From positions 1 to 64,000 of the forward strand of contig NZ_JBHZGL010000016.1 of the NCBI RefSeq assembly GCF_051900415.1: a stretch of DNA of 64,000 bases, given 5' to 3'. The position numbers and the translations under genes are program-made. The notes under the pieces were generated by a model. That model saw nothing but the letters and a program-made list of their open reading frames with translations, was not told the origin of the DNA and ran no database searches. Numbering within the stretch: the stretch's first letter is position 1; each line of letters starts with the position of its first letter. Of the stretch, positions 40,838-49,620 are shown one piece after another. Origin of the DNA: Frateuria_A sp051900415 (lineage in GTDB: Bacteria; Pseudomonadota; Gammaproteobacteria; Xanthomonadales; Rhodanobacteraceae).

Positions 40838-42025
40838 ATGACCCTCGAACTGACCCGCCTCAACCGCCGCTTCTCCGATTACCCGGCACTCAACGACGTC
40901 AGCCTGTCGATCGCGCCGGGTGAGTTCCTGGCGCTGCTCGGTCCTTCCGGCTCGGGCAAGACCACGCTGCTGCGCATCCTCGCCGGGTTGGACTATCCGG
41001 AAAGCGGACAGGTGAATTTCAACGGTAAGGACTATCTGGCCGCCGCGCCGCGCGAGCGCAACGTCGGGCTGGTGTTCCAGCACTACGCGCTGTTCCGCCA
41101 CCTGACCGTGGCCGAGAACGTGGCCTTCGGCCTGCGCGTGCGGTCGCGGCGCACGCGTCCGAAGCGCCACGAGATCGAAGCGCGCGTCGAACAATTGCTC
41201 AAGCGCGTGCAGCTTGACGGTTTCGGCAAGCGCTTCCCGTCGCAGTTGTCCGGTGGCCAGCGCCAGCGCGTGGCGCTGGCCCGCGCGCTGGCGGTGGAGC
41301 CGGACCTGCTGCTGCTCGACGAACCCTTCGGCGCGCTCGACGCGCAGGTGCGCGTGACGCTGCGCCGCTGGCTGCGCCGGCTGCACGAGGAGCTGGGCCT
41401 GACCACCGTGTTCGTCACCCACGACCAGGAAGAAGCACTGGAACTGGCCGACCGCATCGCGGTGATGAACCGCGGGCGCATCGAGCAGGTCGGCACGCCG
41501 CGGGAGATCTACCAGCAACCGGCCACGCCGTTCGTGTGCGAGTTCATCGGCAAGGCGAACCGGTTGACCCTGCGCCGCGAGGGAGCGCGCTTCCTCGCCG
41601 GCGGCTGGATCTTCGCCGACGAGCCGTGGGCCGGCGAGCACACCCGGGCGATGGCCTACGTGCGCCCGGAACACCTGACCCTGTCGACCACGCCAGTACC
41701 CGGCGCGTGGCGCGCGCGCCTGCGCCACGTCTATCTCGCCGGCAGCGTGGCACACCTGGACCTGGACGTGGCCGCGCTGGACCAACCACTGGAAGCCGAC
41801 ATCGCCAGCGAAGACCTGGCGCGGATGGGATTGCAGGCCGGGGCGCAGCTGTATGTTTCGCCCAGCCACGCAGTGATCTTCCCGCTGGACCATGACGGCA
41901 AGCCGGTCGCCGAAGACCGCTGGCTCTGGCGGGCCGGCGTCGTGAGCCCGCCGGTCCGCCTGCCGATCAAGCGCTCAGAAGCTGAGCTGGGCGCGCATCG
42001 CGTAGATGGTGGGATCCAGCGGTAG
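40838..42025 (+). CDS. cysA: Sulfate ABC transporter ATP-binding protein CysA
   Basis: 395 residues. ATPase motifs: Walker A GPSGSGKTTLLRILAGL, Q-loop VFQHYALFRHLTV, signature LSGGQRQRVALARALA, Walker B LLLLDEPFGALD and H-loop VFVTHDQEEALELADR. A C-terminal TOBE/regulatory domain starts near residue 240. The last 17 codons overlap the 3' end of the porin gene on the other strand. It energises sulfate uptake. The ATG at 40838 starts at the family-typical MTLELTRLNRRF. Confidence 0.94.
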   Translation: MTLELTRLNRRFSDYPALNDVSLSIAPGEFLALLGPSGSGKTTLLRILAGLDYPESGQVNFNGKDYLAAAPRERNVGLVFQHYALFRHLTVAENVAFGLRVRSRRTRPKRHEIEARVEQLLKRVQLDGFGKRFPSQLSGGQRQRVALARALAVEPDLLLLDEPFGALDAQVRVTLRRWLRRLHEELGLTTVFVTHDQEEALELADRIAVMNRGRIEQVGTPREIYQQPATPFVCEFIGKANRLTLRREGARFLAGGWIFADEPWAGEHTRAMAYVRPEHLTLSTTPVPGAWRARLRHVYLAGSVAHLDLDVAALDQPLEADIASEDLARMGLQAGAQLYVSPSHAVIFPLDHDGKPVAEDRWLWRAGVVSPPVRLPIKRSEAELGAHRVDGGIQR

Positions 42026-43117
42026 GTTGCCGCGGTCGCTGAAGGCGCGGATCAGGTTGGCCTGCAGCTTGAAGTGGGTGCTGATGTACCAGTTCAGGCC
42101 CAGCGTCCAGTCGTGTTCGCGCCCGCCCATCACCGCTCCGTCGTCCAGGTCGAGCGTGGCGTAGCGCAGTGCCAGCTCGAGCGCGCCCCAGGGATGCTGC
42201 GGCGTGAGGCCCGCGACCGAGCCGGTCTTGTAGCCGCGCGATTCGCCGGTCAGCGCCCAGGTGCCGAACACGTAATAGCCGCGGGCGTGGAAGTCGCGCA
42301 GGCCGGGACGGATCGCCTGCATCGCCAGGTATTCGCCCTGGAGCAGCATCGGGCCGTGGATCCAGGCCGCTTCCAGGCCCTGGCGATCGAGCCGGTCGAC
42401 ACCCAGCAGCGTGCCGGTGTCGACCAGGCGCACCGGCGTCAGGTTCACCTCCGGGCGCGCGCGGATGCGGCCGGTGCGGTCGTCACGCAACTCGCGCGAG
42501 GCGGTCAGGCCCAGGTGCACCACCTCGCCCTGTTCCTGCACCGGGTTGTACACGACGCGACCGGCGAAGGTTTCGCCGGCGGCATCGTCGTTCAGATCGT
42601 GGCGCGTGAAGAACCCCACCTGCAGCAACCAGTGCGGGATGCCCTGGTAGAACCAGTCGACGCCGACACGTCGGCCTTCGTGCACCGCCTGCTCGGGCAG
42701 GCTGCGCTCCATGAAGGTCACGTTGCTGGTGGAGGTGTTGCCGTCCTCCCAGCCCACCGGCGTCTTGAACTGGCCGAGGCGGAAGCGGCCCGCCCTGGTT
42801 TCCAGGCCGATGTAGTTGTCGACCCAGCTGTTGGACTGGAAGTCGTAGCCGGCGTTGATCGTGAAGACGCCCTTTTTCTCGACGTAGAGATTGAACTCCT
42901 GTCGTCGCCAGGTGTGCGCGTCGTCGAACCGGTCGCTGCCGTCGGGCATGCGGTCGTCGGTGAACTGGTTGAGGTCGTACTGCAGCAGACCCTTCAGGCC
43001 GGCGTTGACGCCGTTGCCCAGCTCCACGCTGGTGGGCCAGGAGTCCGAATCACCCGCGAGCGCCGGTTGGACCAGCCCGCAGGCCAGCGCGGCGGCGGCC
43101 AGGATACGTAGACGCAT
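41975..43117 (-). CDS. OprO/OprP-like phosphate-selective porin
   Basis: 380 residues. The signal peptide is MRLRILAAAALACGLVQPALA, followed by a 16-strand barrel of the OprO/OprP family: GLKGLLQYDLNQFTDD, RRQEFNLYVEKKGVFTINA, GRFRLGQFKTPVGWEDG, and the closing ANLIRAFSDRGNLPLDPT..MRAQLSF. These trimeric porins favour anions such as phosphate or polyphosphate. Its neighbour is a sulfate importer, so sulfate or another anion is a possible cargo here. GGGAGCAATC precedes ATG 43117. The 3' end overlaps cysA by 51 bp. Confidence 0.85.
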   Translation of the reverse strand: MRLRILAAAALACGLVQPALAGDSDSWPTSVELGNGVNAGLKGLLQYDLNQFTDDRMPDGSDRFDDAHTWRRQEFNLYVEKKGVFTINAGYDFQSNSWVDNYIGLETRAGRFRLGQFKTPVGWEDGNTSTSNVTFMERSLPEQAVHEGRRVGVDWFYQGIPHWLLQVGFFTRHDLNDDAAGETFAGRVVYNPVQEQGEVVHLGLTASRELRDDRTGRIRARPEVNLTPVRLVDTGTLLGVDRLDRQGLEAAWIHGPMLLQGEYLAMQAIRPGLRDFHARGYYVFGTWALTGESRGYKTGSVAGLTPQHPWGALELALRYATLDLDDGAVMGGREHDWTLGLNWYISTHFKLQANLIRAFSDRGNLPLDPTIYAMRAQLSF

Positions 43118-43359
43118 GATTGCTCCCATCGAAAGAGAAGCCCTTGGCTTTCGGAGGCAGGAATAACAGGACGCTGGTTAGCTTGCGATCCACCCCGCGT
43201 TCGCCGGCGGTGACGCAAGTGATTGACGAAAGCGAAACGGGCGCCGGCGAAAGCGCGCATTGTCCCACGCCTCCGGCTGATCGCTTCGCCGTTGGCGCCC
43301 GCATGCGTGGCGGGAACGCTATAAGCTTCCGGACCTCATCTACGCAGGGGAACCCAAGC

Positions 43360-44274
43360 ATGCGCCGTACGCTTCTCGCCCTCACGCTCGCCAGCCTTCT
43401 CGCCCTGCCCGCGCTGGCCGACGAAGCCAAGCCCACGCCGACCACGAAGGAACTGCTGGCCCAGTCCCGGCCGCAGGAATGGCGCACGCCCGACCCGGCC
43501 AACCTGCTCGACATGAAGCTGCCCGGCGGCCACGTGCTGATCGAGCTGGCGCCGGACTTCACCCCGCTGCACGCAGCCAACATCCGCACGATGGCGCACG
43601 AGCATTACTTCGACGGCCTGGCGATCGTGCGCGTGCAGGACAACTTCGTCACCCAATGGGACGATCCGGCCGCCGACGACGAGGACAAGGCGCACATCAA
43701 GCCATTGGGCAGCGCGAAGAAGACCCTGCCGCCGGAGTTCACCCGCGCGATCGATGCCAAGCTCGAATGGACGCCGCTGCCCGATGGCGATGTCTATGCG
43801 CCGCAGGTGGGCTTCTCCGAAGGCTTCCCGGTGGCGCGCGATCCGGCGTCCGGCCGCGAGTGGATCGCGCATTGCTACGGCACGGTCGGCGTGGCGCGCG
43901 ACATAGGGCCGGAAACCGGCAACGGCAGCGCGCTCTACGCGATCATCGGCCAGGCACCGCGCGGGCTGGACCGCAACCTGGCGGTCGCCGGCCGCGTCAT
44001 CGACGGCATCGAGCTGCTCTCGGCCTTGCCCCGCGGGCCGGCGCCGATGGGGTTCTATACGGACAAGTCGCAGCGCGTGAAGATCGAATCCCTGCGCCTG
44101 GCAGCGGACATGCCCAAGGCCGAGCGGCCGAAGATCGAGGTGCTGCGTACGGACAGCCCCACCTTCGCCAGGCTGGTCGAGGCCAAGCGCAATCGGCGCG
44201 ATGCGTTCTATACGAACCCGGCGGGCGCGATCGACCTGTGCAGCATCGGCATTCCGTCGCGCGAAGGTAAGTAG
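43360..44274 (+). CDS. Exported cyclophilin-type peptidyl-prolyl isomerase
   Basis: 304 residues with a signal peptide (MRRTLLALTLASLLALPALA). The cyclophilin fold shows VLIELAPDFTPLHAANIRTM, HYFDGLAIVRVQDNFVTQWD, HCYGTVGVARDIGPETGNGS and LYAIIGQAPRGLDRNLAVAG. It should speed proline isomerisation of periplasmic proteins. The usual FHRVI..FMxQGGD motif is changed (VRVQDNFVTQWDDP, no GGD), and a long extra loop PPEFTRAIDAKLEW is present, so activity may be lower or specialised. Another periplasmic cyclophilin is at 61095. Confidence 0.88.
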   Translation: MRRTLLALTLASLLALPALADEAKPTPTTKELLAQSRPQEWRTPDPANLLDMKLPGGHVLIELAPDFTPLHAANIRTMAHEHYFDGLAIVRVQDNFVTQWDDPAADDEDKAHIKPLGSAKKTLPPEFTRAIDAKLEWTPLPDGDVYAPQVGFSEGFPVARDPASGREWIAHCYGTVGVARDIGPETGNGSALYAIIGQAPRGLDRNLAVAGRVIDGIELLSALPRGPAPMGFYTDKSQRVKIESLRLAADMPKAERPKIEVLRTDSPTFARLVEAKRNRRDAFYTNPAGAIDLCSIGIPSREGK

Positions 44275-44323
44275 CTCAGAGAGTGGGCGGTACTCGGGTG
44301 CGCGCGCACGACGCTCCGCCCGA

Positions 44324-44434
44324 CCCCTCACCCGCCTGTCCGCCCCCTCTCCCGGAGGGAGGGGGATTTGAATGTGGTTTGAGGGCAACGCAGCGACCGG
44401 CCATCTCCCTCCGGGAAAGGGGTTGGGTGAGGGT
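44324..44434. repeat. CCTCACCC/CTCTCCC palindromic element (type E)
   Basis: CCCCTCACCC..CCCCTCTCCCGGAGGGAGGGGG and the inverted CATCTCCCTCCGGGAAAGGGGTTGGGTGAGGG make a divergent pair of hairpins in the 270-bp gap before the EamA gene. Same family as 11111-11425 and 48434-48549. Confidence 0.8.
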
Positions 44435-44544
44435 TCGGCGCCGCCGACACCCCTGCCCTCCCTCAAAAGCGGCCAGCGAAAAGCCGGAACATTCCCGCGC
44501 CCGTCCACCTACAATGCGCGCCTCCCCCTCGCGCGACACTCCCC

Positions 44545-45471
44545 ATGCAAGCCACTGCCAAGGCCCGCCTGCAGATCCACTTCTGCGTGGTGCTGTGGGG
44601 TTTCACCGCGATTCTGGGCAAGCTGATCACGCTGCCGGCGGCGTCGCTGGTGTGGTGGCGCATGTTGCTGGTGACCCTCGCGCTGGTGGCCACGCCGCGG
44701 GTCTGGCGTGGACTGAAGGCGATGCCCGCGCGGCTGCGCTGGGCCTATGCCGGCATCGGCGTGCTGGTGTCGCTGCATTGGCTCACCTTCTATGCGGCGA
44801 TCAAGCTCTCCAACGCTTCGGTGGGTGCGACCTGCATCGCGCTGGGGCCGGTGTTCCTGGCTTTCGTGGAACCGTGGATCGCGCGCCGGCGCTTCGATCC
44901 GCGCGAGCTGCTGCTCGGGGTCGCGGTGGTGCCGGGCGTGGCCATGGTGGTCGGCGGCGTGCCGGTCGCGATGCGCCTGGGGCTCGTGGTGGGCACCGCT
45001 TCGGCGCTGCTGGTGGCGCTGTTCAGCGCGTGCAACAAGCGGTTGGTCGAACACGGCGACCCGCTTACCGTGACCTGCCTGGAACTGGGTACCGGCACGC
45101 TGTTCCTCGGCCTGCTCGCGCCGCTGCTGCCGCATGCCGGCAACGCCTTCGTGCTGCCCGGCCTGCATGACGCCGTCCTGCTGGTACTGCTGGCCTTCGG
45201 CTGCACGCTGCTGCCGTTCGCACTGGCGCTGGTGGCGCTGCGCCACCTGAGCGCGTTCGGCACGCAGATGGTGACCAACCTGGAACCGGTGTACGCCATC
45301 GTGCTGGCCGTGGTGCTGCTGGGCGAACAGCGCGAGCTGGCCTGGCCGTTCTACCTGGGCGTGGCGGTGATCCTGGCCGCGGTGTTCGTGCATCCCTGGC
45401 TGAGCCGCCGCAAGGAGCCGGCGCAGCCGGAGCTGCTGGGCGTGAGCGAGTCCCACAACACCGCCGAGTGA
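44545..45471 (+). CDS. EamA-family (DMT) transporter
   Basis: 308 residues, ten predicted membrane helices in two EamA repeats of about 140 residues. The first opens HFCVVLWGFTAILGKLI. The second begins near LGLVVGTASALLVALFSACNKRLVEHGDP and ends with the typical FGTQMVTNLEPVYAIVLAVV. These drug/metabolite exporters or amino-acid importers act as small-solute carriers; the cargo is unknown. The gene is alone, flanked by palindromic elements on both sides. Confidence 0.92.
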   Translation: MQATAKARLQIHFCVVLWGFTAILGKLITLPAASLVWWRMLLVTLALVATPRVWRGLKAMPARLRWAYAGIGVLVSLHWLTFYAAIKLSNASVGATCIALGPVFLAFVEPWIARRRFDPRELLLGVAVVPGVAMVVGGVPVAMRLGLVVGTASALLVALFSACNKRLVEHGDPLTVTCLELGTGTLFLGLLAPLLPHAGNAFVLPGLHDAVLLVLLAFGCTLLPFALALVALRHLSAFGTQMVTNLEPVYAIVLAVVLLGEQRELAWPFYLGVAVILAAVFVHPWLSRRKEPAQPELLGVSESHNTAE

Positions 45472-45478
45472 ATCGGCC

Positions 45479-45553
45479 TGCAGGAGCGCACCCTGTGCGC
45501 GACCGGGCGACCGAATTGGAGGCCTACGTCGCGCACAGGGTGCGCTCCTGCAG
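45479..45553. repeat. REP-like palindrome, type B
   Basis: TGCAGGAGCGCACCCTGTGCGCGACCG and CGTCGCGCACAGGGTGCGCTCCTGCAG form the inverted arms, 25 bp apart. It lies between the EamA gene and rlmJ. Confidence 0.88.
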
Positions 45554-45586
45554 GTAGATGGACGAGCCGGCCTCTATACTTCGGCC

Positions 45587-46507
45587 ATGAATTACCGCCA
45601 CGCCTATCACGCCGGCAATTTCGCCGACGTCCTGAAGCACGTCGTGCTGTCCGCGCTGATCGATGCGCTCAAGGCCAAGCCCACGCCGTTCGCCGTGATC
45701 GACACCCATGCGGGCAGCGGCTGCTACGCGCTCGAGGGCAAGGAGGCGGAGAAGACCGGCGAGTGGCGCGAAGGCGTGGGTCGGCTGCTGTTCCCGGACG
45801 TCGGCCCGCACGCGAGCAGCGGTGGCCCGCTGCCGCCGCTGCTGCGGCACTGGCTGGATGGCCTGCTGTCCATGCCCGGCAACGAGCATGGCCTGAAGCT
45901 CTACCCCGGTTCGCCGTTGCAGGCGGCGATGGCCATGCGCCAGAGCGACAGCGCCCAACTGTGCGAGCTCCAGCCGGAGGAGGCGTCGCGCCTGCGCGAG
46001 CTGTTCCATGGCGACAAGCGCATGCACGTGCACCAGCGCGACGGCTACGAGGCGCTCAAGGCGTTGCTGCCGCCGCAGGAGAAACGCGGCCTGGTGCTGA
46101 TCGACCCGCCGTACGAGGCGCAGGAGGCCGAGTACCGGCTGATCGAGCAGGCGCTCAAGGGGGCACTCGCGCGCTGGCCCACCGGTGTCTATGCCGTGTG
46201 GTACCCGATCAAGCTGCGCAGCCAGGTGCAGCCGTTCCTGCGCTGGCTCGGCCACTGCGGCGCCCGCCGCGTGCTGCGCGCGGAGCTGCTGGTGCACCCG
46301 GACGACTCGCCGCTGCGCCTGAACGGCTCGGGCATGGTCATCCTCAACGCGCCCTGGAAGCTGGACGAGACCCTGCGCGAGCCGCTGCGCGCGCTGTCCC
46401 GGCTGCTGGCGCAGGAGCGCCCAGCCGAATGGCGGCTGGACTGGCTGCTCGAGGAAGGCGCCGCGCCGCCGCCCTCGCCGCTACCGCGTTCACACGGCCG
46501 CCGCTAA
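45587..46507 (+). CDS. rlmJ: 23S rRNA (adenine-2030-N6)-methyltransferase RlmJ
   Basis: 306 residues matching RlmJ/YhiR, which methylates A2030 of 23S rRNA using SAM. Features are the invariant start MNYRHAYHAGNFADVLKH, VIDTHAGSGCYAL (SAM motif), LYPGSPLQAAMAMRQSD, VLIDPPYEAQEAEY (catalytic DPPY) and WYPIKLRSQVQPFLRW. It is about 25 residues longer than E. coli RlmJ because of an insert around SGGPLPPLLRHWLDG and a longer tail. Start is fixed by the motif. Confidence 0.96.
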   Translation: MNYRHAYHAGNFADVLKHVVLSALIDALKAKPTPFAVIDTHAGSGCYALEGKEAEKTGEWREGVGRLLFPDVGPHASSGGPLPPLLRHWLDGLLSMPGNEHGLKLYPGSPLQAAMAMRQSDSAQLCELQPEEASRLRELFHGDKRMHVHQRDGYEALKALLPPQEKRGLVLIDPPYEAQEAEYRLIEQALKGALARWPTGVYAVWYPIKLRSQVQPFLRWLGHCGARRVLRAELLVHPDDSPLRLNGSGMVILNAPWKLDETLREPLRALSRLLAQERPAEWRLDWLLEEGAAPPPSPLPRSHGRR

Positions 46508-46570
46508 GCTCGCTCCGGACCGCGGCGACATCCCGCCGCGCCCTTTCTTCGCCAAGGTCAGGAGCCCGCC

Positions 46571-47086
46571 ATGCGCATCCGCCTCGCTTCGATCACGTTC
46601 CGCTCGCTCGTGCCCGCCACGCTGCTGATGCTCGCCGCCTGCGCCCCCGCGCCGATCTACAAGCCCGTCGCCGACGCGGTGAGCGCCGCGCCGTACCAGG
46701 TCGCGCAATCACCCGAACAGTTCGCCAGCAAACAGGTGATCTGGGGCGGCCGCATCGTTGGCGTGACCAACCTCGCCGACCATAGCGAGGTGGAAATCCT
46801 CGCCTACCCGCTGGACAAGTCGCAGCGGCCGCAGGCCAACGACAGCGGCAATGGCCGGTTCATCGCGGTCATGCCGGGCTACGTCGAATCGCTCGACTAT
46901 CCCTCCGGCGGGCTGATCACGGTCAACGGTGAGCTCAACGGCAGCCGCGCGGGCAAGGTCGGCCAGGCGGATTACGTCTTCCCGCTGGTGCAGGTGAACC
47001 AGTCGCACGTGTGGACCGCCGACGAGATGAACAAGGGCAAGAACAACGTGCACTTCGGCGTGGGCGTGGGCGTCGGGATCCGCTGA
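46571..47086 (+). CDS. Slp-family outer-membrane lipoprotein
   Basis: 171 residues. The lipoprotein signal is LVPATLLMLAACAPAP (lipobox LAAC). The Slp fold is shown by VSAAPYQVAQSPEQFASKQV, IWGGRIVGVTNLADHSEVEI, YPLDKSQRPQANDSGNGRFI and YPSGGLITVNGELNGSRAGK. Slp proteins are starvation- and stationary-phase-induced outer-membrane lipoproteins of unclear role. GTCAGGAGCCCGCC-ATG gives the ribosome site. It is a single gene between rlmJ and a CDF transporter. Confidence 0.92.
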   Translation: MRIRLASITFRSLVPATLLMLAACAPAPIYKPVADAVSAAPYQVAQSPEQFASKQVIWGGRIVGVTNLADHSEVEILAYPLDKSQRPQANDSGNGRFIAVMPGYVESLDYPSGGLITVNGELNGSRAGKVGQADYVFPLVQVNQSHVWTADEMNKGKNNVHFGVGVGVGIR

Positions 47087-47179
47087 GCTGCCCGCCCGGG
47101 ACGAACGGTGGGGATGGCCGTTCGCCCCAGCCGCGGGCGCATGCCCTTAAACTGACCGGCCACCCGCAGGAACCTACGC

Positions 47180-48088
47180 ATGTCCGGCCACGCCAATTCG
47201 CTCAAGGCGATCTTCCTCGCGCTCGGCGCGAACTTTGCAATTTTCATCGCGAAACTGGTCGCCGCCTTCCTGACCGGCTCGGGGGCGATGCTGGCCGAAG
47301 CGGTGCACTCGCTGGCCGACTGCGGCAACCAGGGCCTGTTGCTGCTGGGCATGCGCCAGGCGAAGAAACCGCCGTCGGACGAATACCCGCTGGGTTGGGG
47401 CCGCGCGCTGTACTTCTGGTCGTTCCTGGTGGCGATCCTGCTGTTCAGCGTCGGCGGCATGTTTTCGGTCTACGAGGGCGTGCACAAACTCAGCCATCCG
47501 GAACCGCTCAAGTGGCCCTGGCTGGCGCTCGGCGTGCTGGTGTTCGGCATCGTTGCCGAGGGCATCTCCATGCGCGGCTGCATGCAGGAGGTCAACAAGG
47601 CGCGCGGCGAGCAGGGGCTGTGGACCTGGTTCCGCGAGACCCGCTCCAGCGAGCTGCTGGTGATTTTCGGCGAGGACCTCGCGGCACTGATTGGCCTGTG
47701 CCTGGCTGCGCTGGCCGTGGGCGCCACCATGCTCACCGGCAACCTGCTGTTCGACGCCATGGGTACGATCGCGATCGGCGTGCTGCTGGTGGTGGTGGCC
47801 GTGGCGCTGGCGGTCGAGGTCAAGGCCCTGCTGATCGGCCAGGGCGTGGAACCGCGCCGGCGCGCCGAGCTGATGGCCTTCCTGGAAAACCGCCCGGAAG
47901 TGGCCAAGGTGCTCAACCTGATCACGCTGCAGATGGGCGCGGACGTGATGGTGTCGGTCAAGGCGAAGATGGAGGCGTGCGCCAGCGATCGCGCGATGAT
48001 CGAAGCGATCAACACCGTGGAGCGGGCGATGAAAGCGCAGTTTCCCGACATCCGCTGGAGCTTCTTCGAGCCGGATCTGGTCGACTAA
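47180..48088 (+). CDS. Cation diffusion facilitator (CDF) transporter, ZnT9-like paralogue
   Basis: 302 residues with six helices and a C-terminal cytoplasmic domain. The metal-site motifs are AEAVHSLADCGNQGLLLLG (helix 2) and FGEDLAALIGLCLAALAVG (helix 5, ED in place of HxxxD), the same arrangement as the paralogue at 14964. The two proteins share the WSFxVAxLLFxxGxxFSxxEG segment and the GEDLAAL/LEDSAAL motif. Expected role: export of a divalent metal. Unlike its paralogue it is not linked to repair genes. Confidence 0.9.
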   Translation: MSGHANSLKAIFLALGANFAIFIAKLVAAFLTGSGAMLAEAVHSLADCGNQGLLLLGMRQAKKPPSDEYPLGWGRALYFWSFLVAILLFSVGGMFSVYEGVHKLSHPEPLKWPWLALGVLVFGIVAEGISMRGCMQEVNKARGEQGLWTWFRETRSSELLVIFGEDLAALIGLCLAALAVGATMLTGNLLFDAMGTIAIGVLLVVVAVALAVEVKALLIGQGVEPRRRAELMAFLENRPEVAKVLNLITLQMGADVMVSVKAKMEACASDRAMIEAINTVERAMKAQFPDIRWSFFEPDLVD

Positions 48089-48098
48089 ACCTGACCCT

Positions 48099-48380
48099 GC
48101 TTCCCTCCGGCCTGGGAGGATCGAGGTGGGGGCTCGGGAATGACTCCTTGCGTTCGCTTCCTCTCCTCTCCGGGGGAGGATTGAGGTGAGGGCTTGAGTA
48201 TGGCTCTTTGCATGCGCTTCCTCTCCTCTCCCGGGAGAGGATTGAGGTGAGGGCTTGGGTATGGCTCTTTGCATTCGCCTCCTCCCCTCCGGGGAGAGGA
48301 TTGAGGTGAGGGCTTGGGTATGGCTCTTTGCATTCGCTTCCTCTCCCCTCCGGGGAGAGGATTGAGGTAAGGGGCCGGGG
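48099..48380. repeat. 60-bp tandem repeat array (type E-related)
   Basis: Unit starts (TTGAGGTGAGGGCTTG, or first-unit TCGAGGTGGGGGCTCG) fall at 48121, 48181, 48242, 48301 and 48362, so the period is 59-61 bp over about four and a half units. Each unit holds a small hairpin CCTCTCC..GGGGAGAGG followed by TATGGCTCTTTGCATTCGC. Units 2-4 are more than 90% alike by eye. With the elements at 48434-48549 this makes a 530-bp non-coding gap. Confidence 0.9.
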
Positions 48381-48433
48381 CTCGCAAGGAATCCATCAGA
48401 GCCACGCTTCGATCGATTCCCAACGCAAGAGTG

Positions 48434-48549
48434 TCCCCTCACCCCAACCCTCTCCCCGGGGGGGGGGAGAGGGAGCAAAGCCGCGCTTCGACCCGCTCAT
48501 GCCGCGAGGTCGCCCCCTCACCCCAGCCCTCTCCCCGGCAGCGGGAGGG
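48434..48549. repeat. Two CCTCACCCC/GGGGAGAGGG palindromic elements (type E)
   Basis: CCCCTCACCCCAACCCTCTC-CCC followed by a run of ten Gs and GAGAGGG at 48435-48473, and again CCCCCTCACCCCAGCCC..CTCTCCCCGGCAGCGGGAGGG at 48513-48549. Same family as at 11111-11425. Confidence 0.82.
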
Positions 48550-48618
48550 ACAGGCCGGCGCTCCGTCCAAAGGCGTTCGCCGGCGTAGAATGAACCGACC
48601 CATCCGCGATCCAGCCCC

Positions 48619-49563
48619 ATGATCCTCACCCCCCGCCTGATCGTCCTGCTGTTGCTCCTGCTGTTCGCGCTCTGCGTGCTGCTGGTGCACCTGCGCGGGC
48701 GGGCGCGGCTGCGCTTCGATCGCCAGTTGGTCGACCATTCGGCGATCTTCGCGCCGTACAACCTGCTGATGTACGCCTTTTCGGCGGTACCGGCGCGGCC
48801 GATCCTGGACCGCCGCGGCTTCCCGCAGCTGGACCTCTTGCAGGCCAACTGGCAGACCATCCGGGAGGAGGCGCTGCGCCTGTTCGACGAGGGCCACATC
48901 CGCGCCGCCGGGAAGCATAACGACGCCAGCTTCAACAGCTTCTTCAAGCAGGGCTGGAAGCGTTTCTACCTCAAGTGGTACGGCGAGCCGCTCGCCTCGG
49001 CCGAGGCGCTGTGCCCGAAGACGGTCGAACTGCTCAACGCCATCCCCAGCATCAAGGCGGCGATGTTCGCCACGCTGGCACCGCACAGCAAGCTCAACCC
49101 GCACCGCGATCCGTTCGCCGGTTCCCTGCGCTACCACCTGGGCCTGATCACGCCCAACTCGCGCGACTGCCGGATCTTCGTCGATGGCGAGGAGCACGCC
49201 TGGGGCGACGGCAAGGACGTGGTGTTCGACGAGACCTACGTGCACTGGGTCGAAAACAAGACCGACCAGACGCGCGTGATCCTGTTCGCCGACGTCGAGC
49301 GCCCACTGCGCACGCGCTGGATGGGCGCGATCAACCATCGCGTGGGTGCGTTCATGGGCAAGATCACCGCCTCGCCGAACGCGGACAACGGCGTGGAAAA
49401 GGTCGGCTTCGTCAACCGCATGTTCGCGCTCAACCAGCGCAGCCGCGAGCGCAGCAAGGCGTTCAAGCGCCGGCACCCGAAGCTGTTTCGCGCGCTCAAG
49501 TATGCCGGCATCGTGCTGCTGATGTGGCTGGTGTTCCTGGCGCCCTGGCCGCTGGTGCGCTAA
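48619..49563 (+). CDS. LpxO-like aspartyl/asparaginyl beta-hydroxylase
   Basis: 314 residues. An N-terminal anchor helix (LIVLLLLLLFALCVLLVHL) is followed by the AspH-type Fe(II)/2OG dioxygenase domain: LAPHSKLNPHRDPFAGSLRY (iron-binding His and partner Asp), HLGLITPNSRDCRIFVDGEE and DETYVHWVENKTDQTRVILF (distal His, 2OG-binding Arg). A second hydrophobic helix closes the protein. The architecture matches LpxO, which 2-hydroxylates a lipid A acyl chain on the inner membrane. The exact substrate is inferred. Confidence 0.85.
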   Translation: MILTPRLIVLLLLLLFALCVLLVHLRGRARLRFDRQLVDHSAIFAPYNLLMYAFSAVPARPILDRRGFPQLDLLQANWQTIREEALRLFDEGHIRAAGKHNDASFNSFFKQGWKRFYLKWYGEPLASAEALCPKTVELLNAIPSIKAAMFATLAPHSKLNPHRDPFAGSLRYHLGLITPNSRDCRIFVDGEEHAWGDGKDVVFDETYVHWVENKTDQTRVILFADVERPLRTRWMGAINHRVGAFMGKITASPNADNGVEKVGFVNRMFALNQRSRERSKAFKRRHPKLFRALKYAGIVLLMWLVFLAPWPLVR

Positions 49564-49620
49564 GCCGGTCACGTTCTGCGCCGCTCGCGCGTCCTGGCCA
49601 CATCCCACAGGAGAAACTCC

